Assembly: GCF_014384995.1 (NCBI RefSeq)
Contig: NZ_JACRSY010000003.1
Location: forward strand, 1-64,000
Direction of reading: 5' to 3'
DNA length: 64,000 nt
From: Zhenhengia yiwuensis
GTDB lineage: Bacteria > Bacillota > Clostridia > Lachnospirales > Cellulosilyticaceae
Shown: piece after piece, positions 33,503-41,758 of the stretch
How positions within the stretch are numbered: the first letter of the stretch is position 1
Layout of the letters: each line of letters begins with the position of its first letter
Program-made: the position numbers and the translations under genes
The notes under the pieces: model-generated
Database searches by the model: none
Seen by the model: only the letters and a program-made list of their open reading frames with translations
Told to the model about the DNA's origin: nothing

Positions 33503-34219
33503 ATGAAATTTTTAACAGATATGCATATTCATACAGTAGCAAGTGGACATGCTTATAGTACAATAGATGAAATTGCAAGATTTGCAGCTGAAAAAGGATT
33601 AAAAGTTATTGCTATGACAGATCATAGTAGTGGCATGCCAGGTGGTCCTCATGACTTCCACTTCCATAATATGCGTGCTATTCCAAGAGTATTATATGGT
33701 GTAACAGTAGTGCGTGGTATAGAGGCTAATATTGTTGATTTTGATGGTAAAGTAGACATTAACGAAGACTATATCAATGTTTTAGATTTTGCTATTGCAA
33801 GTCTTCATCCACCATGCATTCGCTTTGGTGATAAAGAAGAAGTAACTCGTGCTATGATTGGTGCTATGGAAAATCCTTATGTGAAGATTTTAGGGCACCC
33901 AGGGGATAACCGTTATCCGTTTGACCATGAAGCTGTTGTATTAGCTTCTAAGCGTACAGGTACTTTACTTGAGGTGAATAATGCTTCTTTAAGACCAGGA
34001 GGTTTTAGACCAGGTGTGAGAGAGAACCTTGTAGAACTTCTTAAATATTGTAAAATACATGGTGTACCTGTTATAGCAAATACAGATGCGCATACTGCGT
34101 ACGCTGTAGGTGAGTTTGAAGAAAGTATTAGACTTTTTGAAGAAGTAGACTTTCCTAAAGAACTTATTCTGAACCTATATCCTGAAAGATTGCTTGACTT
34201 TATTACTCTAAAGAATTGA
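33503..34219 (+). CDS. PHP domain phosphatase, YcdX-like
   Basis: A 238-aa PHP-fold metal-dependent phosphoesterase. The metal motifs are DMHIHT (residues 5-10), MTDHSSG (about 39), a conserved Glu in RGIEAN (about 74), LGHPGD (about 132) and NTDAH (about 190). This is the YcdX type, a cytoplasmic trinuclear-zinc phosphatase. GCAGGTGA gives a moderate ribosome site. The following regulator gene is 58 bases away on the same strand and may be co-transcribed. Confidence 0.88.
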   Translation: MKFLTDMHIHTVASGHAYSTIDEIARFAAEKGLKVIAMTDHSSGMPGGPHDFHFHNMRAIPRVLYGVTVVRGIEANIVDFDGKVDINEDYINVLDFAIASLHPPCIRFGDKEEVTRAMIGAMENPYVKILGHPGDNRYPFDHEAVVLASKRTGTLLEVNNASLRPGGFRPGVRENLVELLKYCKIHGVPVIANTDAHTAYAVGEFEESIRLFEEVDFPKELILNLYPERLLDFITLKN

Positions 34220-34277
34220 AATGGCAGATGGAATAGGATAAAATGGTGAAGAATATAGGAGAGGGGGAAGTTGCAAG

Positions 34278-34565
34278 ATGAATAGTAAACTAAAAGACGA
34301 TATGACAGATCGTTTGTTTGAAGCTATTTTAAAACTTGAAAATATAGAAGAGTGTTATGCATTCTTTGAAGATATATGTACCATTAATGAAATCAAATCA
34401 CTGGCTCAAAGGTTAGAAGTAGCTAAAATGCTGGAGGAGAAAAGAACATATACAGAAATTCAGCAGATTACAGGTGCATCTACAGCTACTATTAGTCGTG
34501 TGAATCGATGTTTAAGTTATGGTTCGGATGGTTATAAATTAATTTTAGAGAGAGTTAAAAAATAA
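34278..34565 (+). CDS. YerC/YecD family TrpR-like regulator
   Basis: A 95-aa protein of the TrpR-like superfamily. The helix-turn-helix is in RTYTEIQQITGASTATISRVNRC at about residues 55-77, preceded by the dimerisation helices with FEDICTINEIKSLAQRLEV. This is the Firmicute YerC/YecD group, which commonly stands beside pcrA and ligA, as here. Its target genes and ligand are unknown. GAGGGGG is the ribosome site. Confidence 0.9.
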   Translation: MNSKLKDDMTDRLFEAILKLENIEECYAFFEDICTINEIKSLAQRLEVAKMLEEKRTYTEIQQITGASTATISRVNRCLSYGSDGYKLILERVKK

Positions 34566-34594
34566 AACAGCTTGAGGGAGCTGTTTTATTTTTT
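34562..34594 (+). terminator. Terminator after the YerC-like gene
   Basis: AAAACAGCT (34564-34572) pairs with AGCTGTTTT (34579-34587), then ATTTTTT. The stem begins at the stop codon. Confidence 0.75.
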
Positions 34595-34625
34595 GAATAC
34601 TCATAGGAAAAAGGAGAGAATGTGA

Positions 34626-37031
34626 ATGGACTTTACATCAGGATTGAATGATAGACAAAAAGAAGCTGTTCTGCATACAGAAGGTCCACTTCTTGTTTTA
34701 GCAGGGGCAGGTTCTGGGAAGACGCGTGTACTGACACACCGTATTGCCCACTTAATAGAAAATAAAAAGGTAACACCTTGGTCAATTTTAGCTATTACCT
34801 TTACGAACAAAGCAGCTGCAGAGATGCGCGAGCGTGTTGGAAACTTAGTTGGAGAAAATACAGTACGGGATATGTGGATTAGTACTTTCCATGCTATGTG
34901 TGTACGTATTTTACGACGTAATAGTGAGAAGTTAGGGTATGGCAGATACTTTACAATTTATGATACAGCAGACCAGAAAGCTGTTATTAAGGAAGTTATG
35001 AAAATGCTTAACCTTAATGAAAAGAATTATCCCGTATCATCTGTACTGGGGACAATCAGCAGTCAGAAAAACCAGTACATTACAGCTGAAGAATTTTCAG
35101 CTTCTGCTGGGGATGATTATAAGAATAAAATGATTGCCAAAATCTATGCACATTATCAAAAGAAACTAAGAGAAAATGATGCGATGGACTTTGATGATTT
35201 ACTTCTTAACACATGTATTCTTTTTAGAGATCATAAAGATGTTTTAGAATTTTATCAAGATAAATTCAGATATATTTTAGTAGATGAGTATCAGGATACA
35301 AATGGTGTACAGTATCAGCTTGTACAGCTTCTTGCTAAAAAGTATAAAAACCTTTGTGTAGTAGGGGATGATGACCAGTCTATCTATGGATGGCGTGGTG
35401 CAGATATTAGTAATATCTTAGACTTCGAGCGCGATTTTGACAATGCAGCAGTTATCAGACTTGAGCAGAATTACCGCTCTACACAAAATATCTTGGAAGC
35501 AGCTAATAAAGTCGTAGCCCATAACCAAGGTCGTAAAGTGAAAAAGCTTTGGACAGAAAATGAAAAAGGTGAGCGTATTAGTATCCTTCAAATGGACAAT
35601 GAATACCGCGAAGCTGACGCTATTTCAGAAATCATTGTAAATGGTATTGAAAATGGCGACTATGATTATAAGGACTATGCTATCCTTTATCGTACCAATG
35701 CACAGTCTCGTGTACTGGAGGAAAAAATGATGCAGCATGATATTCCTTATCGTTTACTTGGAGGTACACGCTTTTACGAACGTAAAGAAGTTAAGGACAT
35801 GCTTGCATACCTTAGAACAGTGGCCAATACAAAAGATGATATTTCTATGAAACGTATTATTAATATACCAAGACGTGGTATTGGTGCATCAAGCTTAGAA
35901 ACTATTACACGTTATGCCAATGTACAAGGCATGGATTTTTATGAAGCAGCTAAATTGTCTAAAGAAATGAGCATCTTAGGAAATGGACCTGCTACAAAAG
36001 TACTTGGCTTTGTAAACCTTGTTGAAGAACTTAAAGAGATTGCAAGGGAAGACGATGTAAAAGTGCTACTTGAAAATATTATTGAGAAGACAAGCTATAG
36101 AGAGTACCTTCGTCAGACAGAGGGTGAAGACTACTTAGAGCGTATTGCCAATATCGAAGAGCTCGTATCTAAAGCTGCTTCTTATATGGAAACAAGTGAA
36201 GAGCCATCCTTAGCAGCTTTCCTTGAAGATATTGCTTTAGTGGCAGATGTTGATAACTATGATGCTAATAGTAACTCTATTGTTCTTATGACACTTCATA
36301 GTGCCAAAGGCTTAGAGTTCCCAGTGGTATTTATTCCTGGGGTAGAAGAAGGCTTATTCCCTAGCTATATGAGTATGACAGAAGGGGACGATAAAGTAGA
36401 AGAAGAAAGACGTCTTTGTTATGTAGGGATTACCCGTGCAAGAGAAAAGCTATATATGCTTTATGCACAGCAAAGAACCGTGTTCGGGCGTACACAAGGT
36501 GCTGTATGCTCTAGATTTATTAAAGAGCTTCCTATTGAAGTAACTAACTTAGAAGCACTTGAGAGGAAGAGACAGCAGCCATCTAGACCAACTATGCAAC
36601 CAATATCAAAAGGTACATCTACAAGCGGAATGACACGTGGTACAAGTGGGCAGACGAGAGGATCAGCAGCAGATTACTTTGCTGGTAGGCTGAGCATTCC
36701 AGCGCCAGCTACTAAAACTCAGAAAGACGGTACGATGCGACTTAATACAGCTTATACTAATCCTCTTTCGCCGTTTAATCGTCAAAAGATAGGAAGTAAT
36801 AAGGCGGAGGCCTATAAACCTAATACGGGTCTAGCAGGTAAAAAAATCGAAAACCTTCCAAAAGTTGAAGATACTTATGAACAAGGTGATAAAATTAAAC
36901 ATAAGATGTTTGGCACAGGTATGATTACAGCTGTAGAACATACAGAGGATGATGTATTTGTAACAATTGATTTTGACAAAGGTATGACAAAAAAACTAAG
37001 TGCTAGATTTGCTAAATTGCAAAAAATGTAA
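34626..37031 (+). CDS. pcrA: ATP-dependent DNA helicase PcrA
   Basis: An 801-aa superfamily 1A 3'-5' helicase for nucleotide excision repair, replication restart and removal of RecA filaments. Motifs run in order: LNDRQKEAV, GAGSGKTRVL (about 31-40), ITFTNKAA, DEYQDTN (about 222), GDDDQSIYGWRG (about 248), QNYRST, and LMTLHSAKGLEF (about 556). The C-terminal 130 residues are a disordered linker followed by a small Tudor-like domain (HKMFGTGMIT) that contacts RNA polymerase. Length is slightly above the usual 720-750 aa because of the linker. Confidence 0.96.
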   Translation: MDFTSGLNDRQKEAVLHTEGPLLVLAGAGSGKTRVLTHRIAHLIENKKVTPWSILAITFTNKAAAEMRERVGNLVGENTVRDMWISTFHAMCVRILRRNSEKLGYGRYFTIYDTADQKAVIKEVMKMLNLNEKNYPVSSVLGTISSQKNQYITAEEFSASAGDDYKNKMIAKIYAHYQKKLRENDAMDFDDLLLNTCILFRDHKDVLEFYQDKFRYILVDEYQDTNGVQYQLVQLLAKKYKNLCVVGDDDQSIYGWRGADISNILDFERDFDNAAVIRLEQNYRSTQNILEAANKVVAHNQGRKVKKLWTENEKGERISILQMDNEYREADAISEIIVNGIENGDYDYKDYAILYRTNAQSRVLEEKMMQHDIPYRLLGGTRFYERKEVKDMLAYLRTVANTKDDISMKRIINIPRRGIGASSLETITRYANVQGMDFYEAAKLSKEMSILGNGPATKVLGFVNLVEELKEIAREDDVKVLLENIIEKTSYREYLRQTEGEDYLERIANIEELVSKAASYMETSEEPSLAAFLEDIALVADVDNYDANSNSIVLMTLHSAKGLEFPVVFIPGVEEGLFPSYMSMTEGDDKVEEERRLCYVGITRAREKLYMLYAQQRTVFGRTQGAVCSRFIKELPIEVTNLEALERKRQQPSRPTMQPISKGTSTSGMTRGTSGQTRGSAADYFAGRLSIPAPATKTQKDGTMRLNTAYTNPLSPFNRQKIGSNKAEAYKPNTGLAGKKIENLPKVEDTYEQGDKIKHKMFGTGMITAVEHTEDDVFVTIDFDKGMTKKLSARFAKLQKM

Positions 37032-37115
37032 AATATTAAAAAAAGTACTTGATGGTATTTAATGGAAATGGTACAATGTGATTAGAAAGGTTTAGGGCAA
37101 TGAGGGGGTAGCATT

Positions 37116-37307
37116 GTGGAAAAAATACAGAATGATTTAAGTTTAGCAGAGCTTGTAACCATTACAGAAGATTTTATTAAATTGGCAGACAAGCTATATA
37201 ACACGGGTAAGATTACTAGAGAAGAATATGATGAACTTACCTTTATGAAAAAAGACTTTCTAAAAAAGGCAAAAATGCAACAACAAGAACAAATAAATTA
37301 TTTCTAA
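37116..37307 (+). CDS. Small SHOCT-like protein
   Basis: A 63-aa, mostly helical protein with a GTG start behind GAGGGGG. LADKLYNTGKITREEYDEL resembles the SHOCT motif (LxxLYExGxITxEEYExLK) that ends many small bacterial proteins. Located between pcrA and ligA and followed by a strong terminator. Function is unknown. Confidence 0.6.
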   Translation: MEKIQNDLSLAELVTITEDFIKLADKLYNTGKITREEYDELTFMKKDFLKKAKMQQQEQINYF

Positions 37308-37356
37308 AAAAGAAGACTAAATACGTATGGGGATACAGTATTTAGTCTTCTTTTTT
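37306..37356 (+). terminator. Terminator between the SHOCT-like gene and ligA
   Basis: A 19-bp perfect stem (37306-37324 with 37338-37356) that ends in TTTTTT. ligA must have its own promoter or rely on read-through. Confidence 0.8.
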
Positions 37357-37425
37357 GCATGGATTTTGACCAAAGATGGAAAAACTATTACAATAGAAAG
37401 AAAAGAAGGTTGCAAAGGAGAAATT

Positions 37426-39387
37426 ATGAATTACGAAGACAAAATGAGACGTATGCAGGAACTCGTAGACTTACTCAAAAAAGCTACCTATGCCTATGAG
37501 CAGGAAGACAGAGAAATTATGAGTAACTTTGAATATGATAAATTATATGATGAACTATTAGGCTTAGAGGTAGAGACAGGTACAGTTCTAGCAGGAAGTG
37601 TAACACAAAAAGTAGGTTATGAAGTAGCTAGCAACCTAAAAAAAGTGACCCATCCATCCCGTATGCTTTCATTAGATAAGACGAAAGAAGTAGAAAAGCT
37701 CAAAAGCTTCCTAGGCAGTCAGCTTGGTATGCTTTCTTGGAAATTGGATGGCCTTACTATTGTATGTACTTATGAAGAAGGGAGACTTACACAAGCTGTT
37801 ACAAGAGGCAATGGTGAAATTGGTGAAGACGTTACAAATAATGCTAAAACCTTTATCAATTTACCTCTTACAATTCCTTATAAAGAGCGCCTTGTCATAA
37901 GAGGGGAGGCTGTTATCCACTATAGCGACTTTGAGCGTATTAATGAAAAGTTACCAGCAGAAGAAAAGTATAAAAATCCACGTAACTTATGTAGTGGGAG
38001 TGTAAGACAACTTAATTCAGAGATTACATCTAAAAGGCATGTAAGATTGTATGCTTTTTCAGTAGTAGAGGGAAATGATGAACTGACAAGTAAAATGGAG
38101 AAAATGCAGTGGCTTAAAACACTTGGGTTTGAAGCAGTAGAGTATAAGGCTGTTACACAAGAGAACCTAGAAGAAGCTGTTCAGTACTTTAGTGAAGAAA
38201 TCACTAAACGAGACTTTGCATCAGATGGTTTAGTACTTGTATATGATGATATTCCTTATTCAAAAAGCTTAGGAACAACAGCTAAGTTCCCAAAAGATGG
38301 TATTGCTTTTAAATGGCAGGATGAAGTAAGAGAGACGCATATTTTAAGAGTAGAGTGGAATACTTCAAGAACAGGACTTATTAATCCAGTAGCCATTTTT
38401 GAGCCTGTAGAGTTAGAAGGTACTACAGTAGAGCGTGCAAGTCTTCATAACTTGAGTATTGTAGAAGAGCTTAAAATCGGTATAGGTGATACAGTAAAAG
38501 TATTTAAAGCTAATATGATTATTCCACAAGTAGCCGAAAATCTAACCCAATCAGGGCCTATAGATACACCTTGTACTTGTCAGGTATGCGGGGCAGAGAC
38601 TGTTGTAAAGCAGGATAAAACAGCTAAAACACTTTACTGTCCAAATGGTAACTGCCCAGCGCAGAGAAGCCAGGCATTTGTGCATTATGCAAGCCGTGAT
38701 GCTATGAATATTGAAGGTTTATCAGAGGCTACAGTAGAAAAATTCCTAAATAAAGGCTTTTTAGTAGACTTTGTTTCTTTGTATCACTTACAAGATTATG
38801 AAGAAGAAATTAAAGCTATGGAAGGCTTTGGTCAGAAGTCCTATGATAAATTGATTAAAGCTATTGAAAACACACGTCAAGTGGCATTACATCAATTTAT
38901 TTATGCTTTAGGTATTTTACAAGTAGGACCTATGAATGCTAAACTCATATGCAAACACTTTGAGGATGACTTGGAACGTATTATGGAAGCTAAGGTAGAA
39001 GATTTTGTGACTATAGAAGGTGTAGGACCAGTTATTGCAAGGGAACTTAGTAACTATTTCCACTTACCAGCAAATAGAGAGATGCTGGGACGTCTTACTT
39101 GTGAGGTCAACTTTGTTAAAGCAGAGAAGAAAGATAAAGAAGGTCTTATCTTAGAAGGAAAAACTTTTGTTATTACAGGTGATGTTCATCATTTTGATAA
39201 TCGTAAGGCGTTAAGTGCTAAAATTGAGGAACTCGGTGGTAAGGTGACTGGTTCTGTAAGTAAGAAGACAGATTACCTTATTAATAACGATAATACATCA
39301 GGTTCTAGTAAGAATAAGAAAGCAAAAGAATTAGGGATACCTATTCTTACAGAAGATGAATTTTTAAATATGATTAATGAAGTATAG
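37426..39387 (+). CDS. ligA: NAD-dependent DNA ligase
   Basis: A 653-aa enzyme that seals nicks using NAD+. The catalytic Lys106 lies in WKLDG, the OB domain follows, then a four-Cys zinc finger (CxCxxC ... CPNGNCPAQ) near 415-445, helix-hairpin-helix repeats and a C-terminal BRCT domain (about 575-650). Domain Ia, which binds the NMN part of NAD+, differs from the E. coli pattern: the segment before EYD reads EIMSNF, so the usual Asp is Asn34 and the YH pair is YE. I believe this variant is shared by other Lachnospiraceae. ATG 37426 is preceded by AAAGGAG; a longer ORF to 37327 overlaps the terminator and is rejected. Confidence 0.94.
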   Translation: MNYEDKMRRMQELVDLLKKATYAYEQEDREIMSNFEYDKLYDELLGLEVETGTVLAGSVTQKVGYEVASNLKKVTHPSRMLSLDKTKEVEKLKSFLGSQLGMLSWKLDGLTIVCTYEEGRLTQAVTRGNGEIGEDVTNNAKTFINLPLTIPYKERLVIRGEAVIHYSDFERINEKLPAEEKYKNPRNLCSGSVRQLNSEITSKRHVRLYAFSVVEGNDELTSKMEKMQWLKTLGFEAVEYKAVTQENLEEAVQYFSEEITKRDFASDGLVLVYDDIPYSKSLGTTAKFPKDGIAFKWQDEVRETHILRVEWNTSRTGLINPVAIFEPVELEGTTVERASLHNLSIVEELKIGIGDTVKVFKANMIIPQVAENLTQSGPIDTPCTCQVCGAETVVKQDKTAKTLYCPNGNCPAQRSQAFVHYASRDAMNIEGLSEATVEKFLNKGFLVDFVSLYHLQDYEEEIKAMEGFGQKSYDKLIKAIENTRQVALHQFIYALGILQVGPMNAKLICKHFEDDLERIMEAKVEDFVTIEGVGPVIARELSNYFHLPANREMLGRLTCEVNFVKAEKKDKEGLILEGKTFVITGDVHHFDNRKALSAKIEELGGKVTGSVSKKTDYLINNDNTSGSSKNKKAKELGIPILTEDEFLNMINEV

Positions 39388-39411
39388 GGGGGCGTATAGC
39401 CCTCCTTTTTT
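39386..39411 (+). terminator. Terminator at the ligA stop
   Basis: AGGGGGG (39386-39392) pairs with CCCTCCT (39400-39406) with one G-U, then TTTTT. The left arm starts in the stop codon. Confidence 0.7.
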
Positions 39412-39426
39412 GATAGGAGACTTAAT

Positions 39427-39594
39427 ATGAAACTTGATAGAAAGCAGCTTATGGATATTTCAAAACAGGCTAAAATACATTTGACTGAAAGAGAATTAAG
39501 TTATTTTGAGAATGAGATTAATCAAACACTTGAAATGTTTAAACCACTAGAAAGATGGGAGATGCATTATGATACTATCCAATATGACCATTAG
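39427..39594 (+). CDS. GatC-like protein, half length
   Basis: A 55-aa ORF with AGGAG 8 bases upstream. MKLDRKQLMDISKQAKIHLT then ERELSYFENEINQTLEMF matches the N-terminal helices of GatC, the small subunit of the tRNA-dependent amidotransferase. GatC is normally about 95 aa, and the C-terminal half that wraps round GatA is missing. It overlaps the GatA-like gene by 26 bases. It may be a shortened but working subunit or a relic. Confidence 0.55.
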   Translation: MKLDRKQLMDISKQAKIHLTERELSYFENEINQTLEMFKPLERWEMHYDTIQYDH

Positions 39595-40960
39595 TAAATT
39601 AAGTAGCAGACTAGAAGAAGGTAGTTTAAAGAGTGTGGATCTTACGCGGCATTACTTAGAAAAAGCAAAGCGTATGAATAAAGTTATTAATGCCTATATT
39701 CAATTTGATTTAGAAGAATACTTATTAGAGCAGGCCTATAAGGTAGATAAAAGAAGAGAAAAGGGGGAGCAACTCTCCAAATTAGCAGGGTTGCCTATAG
39801 GAATTAAAGATAACATTGGGACAAAACGGATGGCTACAACAGCAGCGTCTAGACTTTTACAAGATTTCTATACAGGAGAGAATGCTACAGCAGTGCAAAG
39901 GTTAGAAGACTTAGGTGTGATTAACCTAGGAAAATTAAATATGGATGAATTTGGGATGGGGTCTTCTAATGAAAATTCTTTCTATGGCAGTGTGATTAAT
40001 CCTCGTCATAAAGATTATGTACCGGGAGGTTCTTCAGGAGGGAGTGCTGCGGCAGTAGCTGCAGATATGGCTGTTTTTACATTGGGGACAGATACAGGAG
40101 GTTCTATTAGACAGCCGGCATCTTATTGCGGAGTTGTGGGGATGAAACCTACTTATGGCGCTGTGTCAAAATATGGGCTTTTGCATCTGGCACCTTCTTT
40201 TGACCAAATTGGAGCAGTAACTAAAACGGTAGAGGATATGGCTATTGTAATGGATAATCTTATAGCTTATGACCCTAAAGACCCTCATTCTAAGATGTAT
40301 AAAATGGAAAAGTCTTTTGAAAGTAGGCTTAAAGAGGATATAAATGGAATGCATGTAGCGTTGCCAAAGGAATATTTTGGTGAGGGGTTAAGTAAAGAAG
40401 CTAAAGAGGCTGTACTAATAGCTGCACAGGATTTAGAGAAAGCTGGCGCTAAAGTTGAAGAAATTTCCATGCCTTTTACAGCTTATTTAGTATCTGTTTA
40501 CTATGGAAGTACTTGTGTAGAAGTTTATGAGGATTTAATGCGCTATCCGGAGAAGATTACGGGGGAAGAAAAAATAAAAAGGCGTAGTCAAGGATTTGGA
40601 ACACAAGTGAAAAAACGTATTCTTCTAGGAGGTGCGCTTCTGCAAGGAGAAAATCGTAAGTATTATAATAAGGCACTAGAAGGTAGAAAGTTTATTTGTA
40701 ATGAGATGAATGAACTTTTCCAGAAATATGAAATTGTTCTATCACCTACAGCAACAGGAACAGCCTTTAAGTTTGGCGAGAAGCAAAGTCCTACAGCTAT
40801 GTATCTTTCAGATATTTATACAGTAAGTGCCAATATAGCAGGCATACCTGCTATTTCTGTTCCGAGAGCAAAAGGGGAAGATGGTATGCCTATAGGAATT
40901 CAGCTAATGGCAGGAAGAGGTAAGGAAGATATACTTTTAAAAACTGCATATAAATTATAG
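39569..40960 (+). CDS. GatA-like amidase, no GatB partner nearby
   Basis: A 463-aa amidase-signature protein. The Ser-cisSer-Lys triad is intact: Lys80 in GIKDNIG, Ser155 in GGSSGGS and Ser179 in TDTGGSIR. Sequence and length place it with GatA (Glu-tRNA-Gln/Asp-tRNA-Asn amidotransferase subunit A) rather than general amidases, but it ends at LLKTAYKL, about 15-20 residues short of typical GatA. Upstream is a half-length GatC-like ORF; downstream, where gatB would be expected, there is a dead MFS gene. It could be a second, decaying gatCAB locus or a repurposed amidase. GGGAG is 7 bases before ATG 39569. Confidence 0.8.
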   Translation: MILSNMTISKLSSRLEEGSLKSVDLTRHYLEKAKRMNKVINAYIQFDLEEYLLEQAYKVDKRREKGEQLSKLAGLPIGIKDNIGTKRMATTAASRLLQDFYTGENATAVQRLEDLGVINLGKLNMDEFGMGSSNENSFYGSVINPRHKDYVPGGSSGGSAAAVAADMAVFTLGTDTGGSIRQPASYCGVVGMKPTYGAVSKYGLLHLAPSFDQIGAVTKTVEDMAIVMDNLIAYDPKDPHSKMYKMEKSFESRLKEDINGMHVALPKEYFGEGLSKEAKEAVLIAAQDLEKAGAKVEEISMPFTAYLVSVYYGSTCVEVYEDLMRYPEKITGEEKIKRRSQGFGTQVKKRILLGGALLQGENRKYYNKALEGRKFICNEMNELFQKYEIVLSPTATGTAFKFGEKQSPTAMYLSDIYTVSANIAGIPAISVPRAKGEDGMPIGIQLMAGRGKEDILLKTAYKL

Positions 40961-41008
40961 AATACTGCATAAACATATAAAATTTAGTTATAAGTATAAA
41001 AAGTATAT

Positions 41009-41585
41009 GCTGATTTTATAGGGTTTGGGGATACTTGTCTTTATGGTATGGTATTTTTTTATAGAGTATCAACTGGAGCGGTGAAGGAAGAATTGTTCCT
41101 TACTTATGGTTAAAATGAGAGTAATGAGGCAGGAAGTTTATTGGCTTTTTTAGGCGCGATGTATATGTATGCCTATGTGTTTATGCAAATTCCAACAGGT
41201 ATTCTAGAGCCGCGTAGGACTATTACATTAGGAATGGGAGGAACATTAGTCTTTGTGAGTATTTTTAAAATTACTTCCGACTAGTCTCCAGAAGAGAAGT
41301 TTAGTGCGCTATTGGGGCTTATGCCTTTTATAGGAAATCTAGGTGCTATTTTAGCAATGTTACCTTTAGCAATTTTAAATGGCTTAGTGGGATGGCGATG
41401 TGCCTTTATGAGGATGAGTGGTATAACTTTCCTATTAGGGTTAATAGAGGGAATCAAAGAGAAATGAGTCATTGATAAGAGTAAGGCTAATAATAAAGAG
41501 GTATGTTGGAAAATATGGAAAGTACTTGAGGAAATTATAAAAGATAGAGCACTTTATCCTAAAAGAATATTTAGGGGTGACCATG
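41009..41585 (+). pseudogene. MFS transporter, decayed
   Basis: In one frame the sequence reads FGDTCLYGMVFFYRVSTG and VKEELFLTYG, a stop, then YVFMQIPTGI, PRRTITLGMGG, a stop, and PFIGNLGAILAMLPLAIL with GLVGWRCAF, followed by a frame change to EVCWKIWKVLEEIIKDRALYP. These are the N-terminal six helices of a major facilitator permease with at least two in-frame stops, internal deletions (the GILxDRFG loop is shortened to ILEPRR) and no C-terminal half. It is not functional. The remainder of 40961-41758 shows only the promoter region of the next gene. Confidence 0.8.
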
Positions 41586-41758
41586 TCTGTTGTAAATTTT
41601 TTAGTTTTTATACGTATTCTTATTATCACTAAAGAAAATTAAATATATTAGCAAATATTACAAGTTTGTTAAGAAACATAAGGAATTAAAATGCCTCTTA
41701 AATATTTTGTTATAATATGGATATACATTAAGCAAAATATGACATTTAGGAGGAATTT

